Numbered from the stretch's first letter, positions 48,638-60,950 are shown. The stretch: DNA of 64,000 bases from Byssochlamys sp. IMV 00236 (GCA_001931875.2 MSJH02000814.1:186001-250000), one strand, 5' to 3'. The notes: generated from the letters alone by a model not told the origin. Program-made: numbers and translations.

Positions 48638-49903
48638 TTACACCAGAAATGTGGGGACCTCGTTTAGGCGTGATTTCTTCGTCTTCGGACCATCGTCATG
48701 AGGCCGCCTTTGCGGCGTCACCGAAGCCGAAGATGAATGGGACGTTGGTTCCTGATTTGACATCTCCGGTTTTCCTTTGTGTGGAGTACTATCCAATTCA
48801 TCAAAAAACATATCCATCTTGGATTTAGAACGTGATCTTGAAGGAGCATTGTAACTAGAATGCTTAGAATCCACTGCTCTCCCAGAACTTGGGGATGGGT
48901 GATCGACCTTCTCAGAGGAAAGCGGCTTCCTAGTAACTGGACTTGATGTAGTATTTCGCAGAGGTGTCATAAACGGTCTCTTCACGGAAGTAGCTTTGGT
49001 GGGCTGGATGTCCAGATCATTGTCGTCCTCGGATGCTGTAGTCTCGATCTCCTCAACGTCTGGCTGGCCGCGGCGCGCTGGCGGAGACGAACGTAAAGGA
49101 CTACCCCTATCGACTGAGGCGGATGCTTGAGAGTAGCCTGCCGCGGCTCTCGTTCTAGACTTGATACCCTGTAGACCAACGAGAGACTGCGCCTTCCTCG
49201 GACTCGTCATCAGACCGTGCAACGAAGTCCCGACCCAGGGGTCATCTTCGTCCTCTTCCAGTTCATCCTCTTCGTCGCTATCAACTCGAGGTCGCTTCCC
49301 TTTCATCTTCTCCAAGCCGGCCTTCTGACGCGCAGACAGCGCTTCGATCAGTTTTTTCTTCTTGGTCTCTTCCCTTATCTCAGTTCGGCCATCTGTGGGC
49401 CGTGCTAGATCGTTGATAGCCGCCGCATTCCGCAATTTTGCTTCCTTTCTCTGTCGCACATATTCCGCATGATGGAGATGCTGCGTGAATTCCTGCGCGA
49501 TCGCATAGAACTCATCTTCGACCATGATGTACTTGTCGTCATTGTCGAAGCCCTCAATGAGGTATCTGCTCTCGCGCCAGCATCAGTATGGCATAAAGAA
49601 TTTATCCTGAAAGAAGGCTACTACTGACTCTTCAGCTGGAGGCTGTCTGATTGGGGAGCTTGACGGGCTTCGAGCTGTGGGAGGAAACTTATATCAGCAA
49701 TGTGAATCCCCACAGTACGTAGGATACATACAAGATCGCAGAATGTCGCGTTTGGTAGGAGTATCTGTAACTGTAGGTTTCCTTCCTCTATTAGACCAGT
49801 CGCTACGAGGCGTCACGGAATCTGTTCGCTTTGGGAGTGGTGTCGCTTGCTTGCTGGGCGTGTCATGCGCTCCGCCTGTCAGCCATGGCAGCGTCCGCGG
49901 CAT
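48638..49903 (-). CDS. charged nuclear-type fungal hypothetical protein
   Basis: Minus-strand gene of three exons (49903-49732, 49674-49629, 49568-48638), 382 residues. The start gives MPRTLPWLTGGAHDTPSKQ. After a Thr/Pro/Arg-rich N-terminus, exon 3 opens with the best conserved-looking block, RYLIEGFDNDDKYIMVEDEF then YAIAQEFTQHLHHAEYVRQRK, likely helical. Beyond it are a basic segment (KKKKLIEALSARQKAG), an acidic block (DSDEEDELEEDEDDPW) and a long disordered Ser/Pro/Arg-rich tail with several SP/TP sites and KKSR. The pattern suggests a nuclear, possibly CDK-regulated protein. I do not recognise the family. The intron 1 acceptor TTTCCTCCCACAG is strong, and all joins keep frame. Confidence 0.7.
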
Positions 49904-50391
49904 GATGCATGAGACGCGTCTTTCCAGGAAAAATGAGGCGAAAGATATCGACAGCTAAAACTGAGGCACCGCATCCCCGGAGTACACAGGTTGATGTCTC
50001 TTGAACGGATGCAGATGTGCCACGGCGACAGTATTTGGATGTTGTGAGCTTGAGGTGAGAGATCCCCGGCAGCGGTTCGGTCTAGCCTAGAAGCTCCGCC
50101 AAATATCTGCCCCAGCTGATCGGTTACCGAACTACTATCGAAATCATACGAAAGATATCGCATATTCTTACTTCTCCCAAAACATACGGTAACAAAAGAT
50201 GGATTTTCATTCTTGATTCTGGGTATCTAGATAGCCACAAATAGGACCGTGCACCCCCAAACGCCAATGCTACCAAAGCAGCACTTTATTCAAAGTACTG
50301 CTGTCTGAAACAAACGAGCCATTTTAGAATATCCCAGTGCGCATATATTTCGAAAGCGATGTCGAGGGCCTGTTGGGGGCGCCTCTCCAGA
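49904..50391. other. intergenic region upstream of the 382-aa gene
   Basis: Lies between two minus-strand genes: the promoter of the 382-aa gene and the 3' flank of TFIIA gamma. No gene is seen. Confidence 0.4.
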
Positions 50392-50903
50392 TCATGCTTC
50401 TCCCGGTCGTTTGCTGTTGCAGCTCACGATCTTGACCTTATCCGCGGAAACGGTCGACTGGTTGTCGAGCTTGAAAGTGACATCCTTGATAAGGAAAGTC
50501 CAGACCTCATCGCAGAATCGGTATGTATCAAGATGGCCCTTTATTGTACAGCGCTCCACGTCAGTCCCGTCCCAAAATGAAAGCGATTCCTTTGCAGACT
50601 GCTACCCCGGAGACACTCCCCAGACCACAGTAAATGAAGAGGTAGTACCTTAAAAGTGAGCCTGGCGCGGACCTTATCCGCAAGGACTTCTGTAATAACA
50701 CGGTCAAAGTTCGACAGGATCTTCATAGCCAACTGCGGCTCGATCCGTCCCTCGTTGATCAGGTCATCGAGCGTATCGGTAAGGGAAAGGCCGATACTGG
50801 ATAAGAACCAAAGTTAGCACCAAGATCTATCAGGCTGTCCCGCCCAGGTAGGTAAAAAGCACCTGCTACCGCGATAAAGCTCATAGTATGCCTGAGCGCT
50901 CAT
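50392..50903 (-). CDS. toa2: transcription initiation factor IIA gamma (small) subunit
   Basis: General RNA polymerase II factor that stabilises TBP on the TATA box. Three exons on the minus strand (50903-50863, 50796-50649, 50538-50392) give 111 residues, the normal size. The family sequence is continuous across both introns: [78 protein letters not shown] and the end [14 protein letters not shown] (here [18 protein letters not shown]). The four-helix bundle and beta-barrel halves are both complete. It shares a 275-bp divergent promoter with the small mitochondrial-type gene at 51179. Exons are short, so the gene is easily missed by open-frame searches. Confidence 0.96.
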
Positions 50904-51178
50904 TTTGGCGAGTTGATGGGCAGGATGAAGTTCAACTAACCTCCTCAAGAGGTTGAAAGATGCCGGAATCGCCAGCCTGAGTCAGCACGTTCGCGGGGAT
51001 ATTGATTTCACGTGATCCGAGACCGGGTCTGGGTTGTTTGTCTCTGTTTGCATATATTACGTCAAAGGCAAGAATGTTGCTTTGAACAGAAATCAGAGTT
51101 GTTAGATGGTTCCAAGTTGAATATTAAATCAATCGTTTGACCCAATTTTCAGTTTCACTCAATTACAGCTTCTCCGAT
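50904..51178. promoter_or_regulatory. putative bidirectional promoter
   Basis: 275 bp between the divergent starts of toa2 (minus) and the 113-aa gene (plus). It contains a CACGTG-related CACGTGAT at about 51010 but no clear TATA element. Confidence 0.4.
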
Positions 51179-51582
51179 ATGTTGTCGATTCGTCTTCAAA
51201 GGACTTGTGTATTGCGTGCTGGATTCATCAGGCACTCCGCTTCGCGGTTAACCACAACGCGAAGCCGCTCTAAGACAACTGGTTCGTGGCAACTATATAT
51301 ATCACTTGGTTTTGGATGCTGTGACTGACCTGAGCAAATCTAGGCGTAGATACAAAGGCATCGGATTCCAAAGAGCCTAGCAATCGACAGACATCTACTA
51401 GTCAAGATAGCAAAACGGACGCCGAGAAAAAGATGAAAACAATGGCAGACCTAGACGACGAGCTGCGCCAAAAACTTGAGAATATGTCAGGTGAAGGCGG
51501 AGCGTCTGGACTCGAATATGAGAATGGGAAGCCGGTCGCCATGAAGAGGAGCGTGAGGAACAACATGTTCCGGTACATCTGA
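51179..51582 (+). CDS. 113-aa probable mitochondrial protein
   Basis: Two exons (51179-51281, 51344-51582) encode 113 residues. The N-terminus MLSIRLQRTCVLRAGFIRHS plus a following Arg/Ser/Thr-rich segment has no acidic residues for over 30 positions, a strong mitochondrial presequence pattern. After the intron (donor GTTCGT, acceptor CTAG) comes a polar stretch, a short helix DAEKKMKTMADLDDELRQKL and a conserved-looking end LEYENGKPVAMKRSVRNNMF RYI. The size and plan resemble small assembly factors or ATPase-inhibitor-like proteins, but no motif identifies one. An upstream in-frame extension to 51137 uses a non-ATG codon and is not needed. Function unknown. Confidence 0.65.
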
Positions 51583-52565
51583 CCCACGAGCGGTAGACAT
51601 ACGAGATTGAAAGCTAGTGGAAGAGCGCCGCCTAGGGACCCAACGCGAACAATGAGCACTATTCTATGGCCTGGAATCCATATGGAGATTCACCATTCAG
51701 CTGCCGTAGTGGTCTTGCAAGATGTCGAAAAAATTCCGGATCTTTCTCCGGTGTCGGCGGCGGCGGCGGCTGCTGCCACCAGTAAGCCACCTGATATATG
51801 ACCACGTCGATCTGGCTCGCCGAATAAACATTTTCGGGGCGCAAATATCGAAAGCCACAAATGTGAGACCGCTGGAAAAGCTAGCTAGAGCCTGCGTAAG
51901 ATTCGGCAGAGCCCAGTCTCGTGTATAACGGCTCCGACACTTGACAGCGCCAAATGCCCCTAACCCTAGCTGCGATACGAGTGACGGCTACTGTAATGAT
52001 CAGAGAAAGGTACTGCACACACAGCCACATGTTAACGATAGAAAGGATATGTTACTGTTAAGAATGCTGTTTATTCATAGCCCGCGTTTCACAGTTGTAC
52101 GATAACTCATCACAGCCAAGGAATAATGATAAGAAATCAGACTCATCCAAGCACAAAATGCTCTTGACTAGTACATGTAAAACAGTTTCAGGTGTTTTGT
52201 TTTCTGGGGGTTTCTTTTCAGGTGCAATGCTGGCGAAGGAGAGGGCTTAAGCAAGCCTCGAATCCACTTCTGATGCCATGTAAGATGAGGGGGAAAAAGA
52301 ACAAAGCTCACATGCAGTTAGTGGTATCGAATTCCATGTTACCAGAACGCCATGCAGTGGAAGAATAATAGATGACAGACATTTATGATTGTCAGCCAGT
52401 GCGCCTGATATAATCGATATCGCATTGATCTCGAATGAAGAGACTCGCGCAATGATAGGGAAGGGGGTTATCCAGCTTCTTCTGCAATCAACTCGCCTAT
52501 CTTGTCGTTTTCAAAACTGAACCGCACAGCGGATGAACCGTAATCACACCAATCTGATTTTAGAC
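51583..52565. other. convergent intergenic region
   Basis: Between the 113-aa gene and the hexokinase-like gene, 3' ends facing. A GCC/GGC-rich triplet patch lies near 51755-51780. No gene is supported. Confidence 0.4.
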
Positions 52566-54528
52566 TTAAACAGAGGCGACCATACCAGCTAGCACCCCTG
52601 CACCGATTATGCCACCGTCCGAGGCTTCTCTCAGGAAGACAGATTTACCTCCTCTCTGGGGACCCGTTCTTATGATGAGCCTATCAATGTACTGCTGACA
52701 CGTCTCCTTGAAATTGGGGTAATTCTGTATGATACCACCGGTGTAGGCCACAACCAACTCCTCAGGGCCAGAACGCCAGTCGAGAGGCGCAGGGGAGAGA
52801 ACAGGAACGATCGGTCCAATTGCGCTTGTGGCCTGGTTCGTAGTCTCTGCTGCCAAGGATGAGGTTGGAGCCCCTTCCGTTGATCCGCCAGGCAAATTGG
52901 GACTACCGTTCGGCATGGGTGAGTTGGCGTTGCTGTCAACCTTCAGTTCGATTTCACGAGTACATGCAAGTAATCCGACCACAGCTGCTGCGATAAGCCC
53001 AGCAGACCTTGTCTGCACGGCCCTGGCAATTTTGCGGAATGCGCCTGCCGAGTTCTCATCCCAGTTCCACTCACTGGACTCTGGAGGGGGGAGAGAGCGG
53101 CGCAATTCCTCCGCAAGCGCTTCGTCGGATCGAGAGCGTGCGACTTTCTGAGCAATGTAGGTGGTGGTTAACGCATAGTCTTGGACAAGGTTTGCAGGAA
53201 GTTCTTTCCTGGATAGTCCCTCCACTTCTGTCAAGTAGTCGAAAAGGACTAGTCGGATTAGTTCACCCACGTATCTCCCTCCGGTCATGTATTCGAAAGG
53301 CTGGAAACCCGGACGAGCGCAGTTCTTGTCAAGTTCTATGTCCCACTTCGTTGTGATTTCCAACTCCTTCAGGGGCCCTGCAGCTCCGCCAATGGTCCAT
53401 TCCGTATTGACCACTGTCTGCGTCGCGTTTGCATCCTTGGACTTTACGTGGTTAGCTTTAGAATCATGCAGGTCAGTGAGTTTCATTGGGATTGTGGCAT
53501 TACAGCCGGTTCCGACAATGATACCCATGGCCACTCGACTGTTCGGCAAAGATTTGACTGAGTATGCCAGCGAGGCAAGCGTGGCAACGGTATCGTTAGT
53601 AATAGCAGTTATCTTTAGCTTCGGCAGCGCAAAGAGCTTCCGACGCTTGGAAGATGGCATATCATCCTCGTCTGGGCGCCTTGTGTGCTTCTCATATCCT
53701 GCAAGAAGTATTTTGCGGAGATTCAGATCAGACGTGATTGCAAAGCCTTTACCCATAGGCATCAATGTTGCTTCTGCCAGAGACTCTTGCCTGCTTTTGG
53801 TTAGCATCACGCTTTGGAGACAAGCAACAACTGATAAACCAGAATCTTAATGGACAGAATCGCGTAAACTGCATAGTAAAAAACAAATCATTGTAGACTT
53901 ACATGATAGGGAAGCTGAAAGTGATACCCATTTCCAGCTCCGCAGGGATGTCCCCTTTAGTAGCATCCGAAGTCAAGTTGTCCGCTACCACTTCAGCAAT
54001 ACAGTCCCCGATCCACGCAAAGAGATCATCAGCCTTGTCCATCTTCAAATGCTCGCCAATTGGCCACGCTTTCTCTGAGGTTCGTTTCACACGCTGCCTT
54101 TGGGCTTTGCGAATAGTATCACGTGATTTGTCAGATGACCCTGTAGACCGTACATCGAAATCAGCAGCTTCTCCCAGCAGCTCGATGAAAGCGACTCTAA
54201 GATTACTGCCGCCGACATCAATGGCTAGGTAGCGACCAGTTTCTTGGCCAGTGGGGAGGCGGGTCACTGGGGTCGGAAGGAATTGCTGATCAGATGTTCG
54301 AGCAAGGTGTTGGTACACTTCCGAGAAACGGCGCGCCAAGCTGTACAGCTTGGCCTCATCCAGGATAAGGGGGGCGAGGAAATCATCGATCTTCCGGACC
54401 TCTTCAGACTCTGGGTATTCTTCTTCAGAATCAGACTCAGACTCAGAGTCCTCCATGTACCGGTCATAGGGAGAGTTGCCGTCAAGTTCTTCGTCATCTA
54501 TGGACCGCACCGTGCCTTGGTCGGCCAT
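52566..54528 (-). CDS. xprF: atypical hexokinase, XprF/HxkD-like
   Basis: Hexokinase-family protein of the regulatory type described in Aspergillus nidulans as XprF/HxkD, a repressor of extracellular proteases during carbon starvation. Exons 54528-53903 and 53790-52566 give 616 residues. The N-terminus is acidic (DSESESDSEEEYPESEE). Phosphate-1 loop: YLAIDVGGSNLRVAF, close to the hexokinase consensus. The sugar-binding block is altered (ITFSFPIMQESLAEA), while the putative catalytic Asp is kept in ITNDTVATLASLAY, and GTGCNA is present. The usual NTEWGAFG reads NTEWTIGGAAG, another deviation. Lysine-rich SSKRRKLF near residue 260 could be a nuclear signal. The C-terminal half has a low-complexity insertion (NSPMPNGSPNLPGGS) and ends GGIIGAGVLAGMVASV. 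Identification as XprF rather than HxkC rests on overall size and these deviations. An upstream in-frame extension exists to 54708. Confidence 0.82.
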
Positions 54529-57500
54529 TGTGACTTTGGAATAGTAAAGAGATATTGAACTGGCCGTGGTCAGAGGGAAGCTATCGCAGCTCTGATAATG
54601 AACACCTGAGATAGGTATCGACCACTGGCCGGACTTTGGTACAATGACCAGCTGGTAAATGTTCGTTAGTTTTGTAAATAGCAGGCTGTATTTATGTCTT
54701 CTGAACATACCTTTAGCAAATTCTTATTCCTGAGCCGAGTACGCGTCGTCTAGCACATAGCTAACATCAGCATTTGAAGATGTCTCCTGGCCTTGGCGTT
54801 AAAGTACAGTAATAAGGTTAAATCAGGAAATGATTTTCCTTGTCGAACTAAGGGAGACAGAAGTAATTGACTCAAACGCGTCAGGAATACTGCGTAATGG
54901 AATGACGCAAGGTCTAAAGGATAGCTTCTGGCTGAAGTGTTAGGCAACAGCTGATATGCTAAACAGAGTAGGAAATGCACTCACTAGGGGTTCAAGTGCT
55001 CATCCAGGAAGTGATACAGGACATGTACCAAACTGTCAGACCCAGGCACCTGGTCGCTCAAAAGCGGATCAATGAACGGTCTGAAGATGTCTTTGTCTGT
55101 CCGCGGTCCGGGCCATTCAATATCAGATGGATAGCGTGTGATTGGGGTAAGATAGAGTGAGAGACGCGGGGCTCAGTAGCAAGCACCCGTTGTATCGGGT
55201 CTGTGAGTCAGAGGGGAAGATGAAAAGAGATGGTGGCAGAATAAAAAGGTCACAAAAAAAGTTATGGAAAGTGGAAGTGAAGTCAAGCTGATGGATGGAC
55301 AAATGCGACCATCGGGGCACGAGGCCTCACCCCGATGTGACGCTGTGGTAAGTAAAAGCAACTCTGTTGTCTGTCTTGGTTTGGAACTCCAGACCAAAGT
55401 CACTGGCTTAGTAGACGCGCAGCCGTCGTTGGGTCATAGCCCAACGTGGTTCCTGGTGGGCACCGGCGCCTAGGTAATACCTTTTAACTCGTTAAATCGG
55501 CGCGATGTTTTTTCTTGCTATGTTTCCTTACTCAAGTGGGCAACGAGCGACGGGCCGATGAAAAGGTGTGGGTTGCCCGGCTCCAACGTGTGTTATGGTG
55601 GTACGTATTACCGTCAAGCTGCTCGATGGCATACAACGCAATCGGCACTTCGATACTCACTTTTACGGCTACTCGTCTTGCGCTATATCCCGGTCATCTC
55701 CCTTTTTTCATTATTCTTATCGCTATATTTTGCTCTACTTCCTGCGGCTGAGCGCCAGAGAATGATGTGGCTAAGCCACAACGGACGAGATAGAACAATA
55801 TGACAAGGGTATGGAAACCCTTGCATCTGCTGCTCTTTTTCTAGCCTTGATTCCCTTGACGCTATGAATCATCTACCAACTTACGATTACTATAGCCATG
55901 GGTTAATTGCTATACACCAATCATCCAGTGCGTCATGCCGTATTTGCCCATGCAAAACAGTGAGCGGTATACTCCGATTCCAAAGATGGCAGGTAGTCTG
56001 CACCAGGTTAAAGTAGAAACTGATATACTATCACGCATAAGCCTCTGTCCATTGTTCGCATTATTATTGATCCAAGACTCCTTGTGAGATTTGTATCCTG
56101 TTCTGGATATGCAGCTGTCGCGGAATAAACCGCTATGGCTGTACCTCGAATTCTGTCTCCACCATTCAGCTGCTACTACATTATTGAACTGGATAGTATT
56201 ATGGCGCAATGAATAATGGCAATTCGTAACAGATGCGAACGACGATGGATACTCGATTCATCTTTGAGTGGCGGGACCCGACAGGAGGATGCGTTTATGC
56301 GAACTGCGTAACGCCCCTGCTGCCAGGAACGAGTCAGCAACTGACAGTCCGTGACTCCGTGTATTATTGATATTACGCTTGCATACGGGGACCACTTGGG
56401 ACTATCCGCCATGTGGTCGACGAAGGCGGGGCCATGAAAGGCCAGTATTACTTGAAACAGTTTAACAGTCCTACTCTCTACAGCATAGGATGTGAATTGA
56501 GCGTTGAGGATGCAACGCCTTATTGGGAAGCATGATATCAACTACGACATTGTCAGTCTAGTTGTCTGTCCGTAAGTGCACATTCGATGGGACGCATCCG
56601 GCTTCTGTATCAGAATGTCTAACAAGTACACAGCAGGTGAGAAATGAGTCCTGGACACCACGGTCGAGGAGGAGGGGGTTGCACGCGCGGTCAGAGTCAT
56701 AGCTGCTGGTTAATCTAATGAACCGGCGGATCTTTTTTCTCTGAGAGGAGTCAGTCCGCCTCTTCCCGTGTGGATGTCAACGTTTCCTGCGCTAAAGCAC
56801 CACTCTGAACCTGGCGGGTTCCAACCGTAGCGAAGATGATTATCATCACCCAACACCAGCTTGATACGCCCTTAGCAGAAAGCGGAGCAGATCTGGGCTG
56901 CGACATCGGATCGGAAATCGACAAGAGCACGAGCCAACTTGGTCTCCCATCAAACGGCACGGCTAGTTAGTCAACTCAGACGGCTTCAAAGTTTGAGGCT
57001 GATGCGCGTGCCATGGCACTCCATTTCTCGTCCGATAGGCGCATATTGGTTGAATAGGCGAGTCCGGGATAGGGCGGTGGATGGCACCTTGACCAGTCAA
57101 TAATATTTTCTACTGCCGATGTGGAAGACTCACCAAAGGACGGAGAGGAATGGCTAGAACGATCTGTCCGGAGCTGTTTACAGTTTCTCTGACCCCCACT
57201 TTGAGTGAGATGAGAAATTGGGGCTTCGTTTCTGGGGCTTCATAGACATAGAGTGACATACCCTAGTAGCGTGGACCGCCGTTGGGCTATCACGTATTAT
57301 TCTTCAGCAACTTAGCCAGTTGCTCGGGACTAAGCCAATTGCGCAGACCTATGAGAAGCTCAGATGACACCGTTTGCTGAGAAAACGCCAAACCGTCACA
57401 ACAGATGGAAACCCGATCTATTTTTTGTCGGGGCTGTGCAGTAATAATATGCAGTCTTGTATCGAGAAAGTACAAAGTCCAGGGCGATCAGTAGTGATAT

Positions 57501-57785
57501 TGATTCTGAATAAGAGAGAATCACTAGTTATATCTTCGTCAGCTGTGTACTCTGGTTACGTATATTTATTGTAGAGTGATCGTGTAATAATATAGTAGTC
57601 GTGCACGGGCGCAGTTTCAGCGAGACGTCAGCTCCCAATACCGCCGCGATCGTCCTCCACCCATGTACAGTACCTCATCGACGTAACCCAAGACCCGCTG
57701 TCTACATCTTGTCGATAATAATACTTTCCAGGTCATGAGGGCTCGAATCCTAGCAGAAATTTGAACGTCAGGATCGGAGGAAACC
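54529..57785. other. 3.3-kb gene-poor region
   Basis: No gene is supported. It holds the upstream region of the hexokinase-like gene, a hairpin at 55427-55446, and AT-rich sequence toward 57600. Open frames here (for example minus 56176-56541) have composition typical of chance. Confidence 0.45.
55427..55446. repeat. perfect inverted repeat (hairpin)
   Basis: CGTTGGG and CCCAACG separated by six bases. It is not part of a tRNA: the surrounding arms do not fold. Confidence 0.7.
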
Positions 57786-58817
57786 ATGGAGAAGTCTTCT
57801 GCTCCGCTTGAGCGGTCTCAGGATGACTTGCTTCGCACAGCCGCCCTTTCAACGTCAGCCGGCTTCAGAACGCGACGCGATCGTACTATCTCCCGGATAT
57901 TCCGTCGCGTCCTAACTGCCGTATGCTTCGGCTTGGTGATCTACATCTTTCTGAGTCGCTTCAGCACCAGCCGTACTCATACACACGCATCTTCCCACAA
58001 CGAGGAACTTCAAGCGGTCAGCGGAAAGCGTCCAAATGGGGACCACGACACTGAAGAGGCGTTTCCGCTCTCGTCGGCCTCGTCGAAACGAGTGCCGTTG
58101 GAGGCTCACATCATGAGCAAATGTCCAGATGCCCAGGACTGTCTGCAGCAATTGGTTGTTCCTGCAATGGAACGGATCAATGACAAGGTCGACTTCATTC
58201 TATCATTCATTGCAAGGTAAGCATCTGCCTACAATATTCATTTTCTTGGCATTTGTCTTGAAGTGCCTCGCAGGATAACTAACTGAGAGTCTCGCAGTGT
58301 CTCCGAGAAGACTTCGGAAGTTGACTGCAAACATGGACCCGCAGAATGCATTGGTAATATGCTCATGCTCTGTGCCGCCAATCTTCCCTTCCCTCCCAAG
58401 GACAACGCCGAATCGTCACTTACTCTAGGACGCACGCCTACAATCCGCTGGCTTGGGTTTTCGAACTGTCTTATCAACTCGTATGAAGAGATTCCTGACC
58501 GTAATCTTGTCGAGGATTGCGCTCTCGAGCATGGAATCGATTTCGATGCTCTCAACCATTGTGCAAGCCAGCAGGACGATGAAGATCCCAGTGACGAATT
58601 CGGTGATGCCCCCCTTAGCGGAATCGCACTGCTGCGGGAAAGCGCGCAGAGAAGTGCGAAACTGGGAGTGACAACGAGCTGCACGGTACGCGTAGACAAC
58701 TCAGTATGGTGTATACGAGATGGCGGAGTATGGAAGGACTGCGTGAAGGATGGCAAAGCCAGAAATGTCTCCGTACTGGTTGATGAGGTGGAGAGACTCT
58801 ACAAGGAAAGAAATTAA
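57786..58817 (+). CDS. GILT-like thiol reductase domain protein, type II membrane
   Basis: Predicted 316 residues from exons 57786-58216 and 58298-58817. A basic cytosolic N-terminus (RTRRDRTISRIFRRV) precedes one membrane segment at about residues 41-58 (VLTAVCFGLVIYIFLS), giving a type II protein with the rest in the secretory lumen. The lumenal part opens after a polar linker with LEAHIMSKCPDAQDCLQQLV and VPAMERINDKVDF, the signature of the fungal GILT family, then HGPAECIGNMLMLCA and NCLINSYEEIPDRNLVEDCA. Paired cysteines in CPDAQDC are spaced by four, unlike classic CXXC, so redox activity is uncertain. GILT enzymes reduce disulfides in acidic compartments; a role here in vacuole or Golgi is inference. 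The intron join restores SVSEKTSEVDCKHG. Confidence 0.82.
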
Positions 58818-59813
58818 GCCGTCGTGAGAGGAAGGTCTCTTCCGCATGACGGATGGACCCGTTCGCTAGTTATGGCCCAAAGTAGTCGTCTTTGACAACA
58901 TGTGTACTATCGGGGGATCCTGCACGTTATCGTTCTTTTTGGTCTATTATTCCAACGAACAAAATGCCCAATCCGTCGAGCAGACGGATATAACCTTGAT
59001 ATTACCTACTCGTTCGATACCCCCGTTATTCAGAATAATACCATGCTCAAGTATTCATAGCAGAAAATGCAGTACATTAATCTTCATATAGTGAACCAAA
59101 TATACATTCATCACATGGAATGACCAGAACCTTTTAAAGGTCCAAGGTAGCATGAACCAGGCTACTACCTTCATACTAGTACTGTTACTTCGCTCCATGG
59201 GCTATGAAACCTTGTAACTATATGTAAGGTTCAGACCGCCCTGCTTCTAACCGATCCTAGATCTTTGGAGCCGATATCAGTAGTAGTTTAGCATGGAAAT
59301 CTGTGGGCCTGTTGCCTTGCATGTTGATCTTCTAGCACCAGTAAATGTCCGGAGCCGAGCACAGCCCATGGCACCTCTTAAAATGAGAAAATCCTTACCT
59401 CTATAAATGAGACAATATGGCCTATAAAGTCGACTTACTTCTGGTACGACCACAAAAGTTTGTACTTCTCAAAGCTGGATTTCTCCTGACCTTGCTTATA
59501 GAGCCATTGGTCCATAACCCATTTTCATACCACGGGGGCCTTGCGTTTTGCACTAGGAGTTACGAAGAACGAGAACGTGGAATATAAAAGGAATATGTCA
59601 TTGACAGAGGGATTACGGGCAGGGAATGGTTTATAGTAACATCTGAGGTCGGTCCAGACTTGGGTGCTTGACTTTGCATACGGCATAGATCAGCCAGCCG
59701 TCTGACATATTCTACTCTTCTAACCACTGAGATAATACTCCATCGACTTATCATTACACTATCAAATCCCACATCTAAAGAATATACACATATACACGAA
59801 AAGAGACACCGCG
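58818..59813. other. intergenic region
   Basis: About 1 kb between two plus-strand genes; AT-rich, no coding signal. Confidence 0.4.
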
Positions 59814-60663
59814 ATGACTACCGCAAACTCCAGAGACGCTGTTGTAGAGATCCACGAACTCGCAAACAGTCCGTCCTGCAATGGCGCAAACGACCGTCCT
59901 CCTAGCTATTCTTCTCATGCTTCCCCTTTCCAGCCATGGTACAAGGCTCCCAAGAGAGTGATAACGTGCAGCTTTACGAGCTGTGCGGTTGTTACGATTG
60001 CTGTGTGTCTGCTCGCGATTTCTTTCAATATGCTGCTTTTTGCGGGACATGCTATCCACGCAGTTCGAAATTCCCCTCAAGGATCAGACGTTGGCGATGA
60101 CCCGGAGTGGCCAAAAAAGATCGACCGCAGCTTCCACGTCTGGATCATCTGCATGGCAAGCATCACTTTCGTCCAGGCAGCCCTCACTCTCTTCACTACA
60201 CCACTGTCCGCCACGGTAGAAATCACGGGACGAGTGGTGTTTCATATGATATGCTATATCGTTCTCCATTTTGTTTATTATGGTATGTTTCACTTTGACG
60301 ACGTCAATGGACATAACCGAATCACCAACCCAAATGGAATACCGAGGAAAATACTAGTTATTCCCGGATGGATAATAAGCGCTGGAAGGAAGTATCCGAC
60401 TATCATATCTTGGACCTGCATGAAAAAGGATAACCAAGGCGACAGCTCCGTTGATTATGACTCGATCTGTCATACTGCAGTAAGTACCATTTATTCTATT
60501 CTATACCTTCCCTTTTTTCGATATGGTATCTCTCTTGGAGACCAGCTTACTGACATTTTTCTTTTAGCTCACTGCAAAATATCTCGCAATAGCAATGACC
60601 GTCTTCTATATAGCAGCTTGCATTACCCTTATATTTTGTCTATGTGCCAGAATTTCACGTTAG
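59814..60663 (+). CDS. four-helix fungal membrane protein, unknown function
   Basis: Exons 59814-60479 and 60568-60663 give 253 residues. The cytosolic N-terminus contains a PPSY motif (NDRPPSYSSH), a typical docking site for Nedd4/Rsp5-type ubiquitin ligases. Four membrane segments are expected at about 50-78 (SCAVVTIAVCLLAISFNMLL), 108-130, 140-162 and, in exon 2, 225-247 (YLAIAMTVFYIAACITLIF). A hydrophilic loop of about 55 residues (FHFDDVNGHNRITNPNG onward) separates the last two. The intron donor GTAAGT and acceptor TTTTAG are good; without splicing the frame runs into non-hydrophobic sequence. The plan resembles MARVEL-like or tetraspan proteins, but no signature is present. The gene ends at TAG 60661-60663, directly abutting a minus-strand relic. 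Confidence 0.68.
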
Positions 60664-60950
60664 CTCAACTGATTCCCTAGCAAGGAAATGCCAGGATAGT
60701 TATCATAAGCCTCGTGGTCTCGCAGCTCTTCGTGGAGGATGGGATAACCTTTCAATGGATCGAATCTATTGGTAAGTATAGCAAGGTTCGTAACCTTGGG
60801 TAACTTCGGCGGATCCTTTTCATATAGCTCCCTATCGTCTGGAGCAAACTTGATGTTAGTGTCTGATTGTTCAAGAGGATATTTCACGGCGTCACATCTC
60901 TCGGCTTTTCTGGATCTTTGAGACGTCGAGTATTGTTATTCTAGCTCTTC
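60664..60950 (-). pseudogene. possible frameshifted gene relic
   Basis: On the minus strand, 60887 downward gives a protein-like peptide containing KDPPKLPKVTNLAILTNRF and DPLKGYPILHEELRDHEAYD before a stop just inside 60660-60675. Upstream in another frame is NNNTRRLKDPEKPRDVTP, which would lead into VKYPLEQSDTN if one or two bases were changed, and there is no ATG in the open frame. This looks like the C-terminus of a decayed membrane-protein gene. The region up to 61437 has no intact gene. The call rests on composition only. Confidence 0.3.

Noticed and set aside
55427..55446. Hairpin considered as a tRNA arm
   Set aside because: No acceptor, D or anticodon arm can be formed around it.
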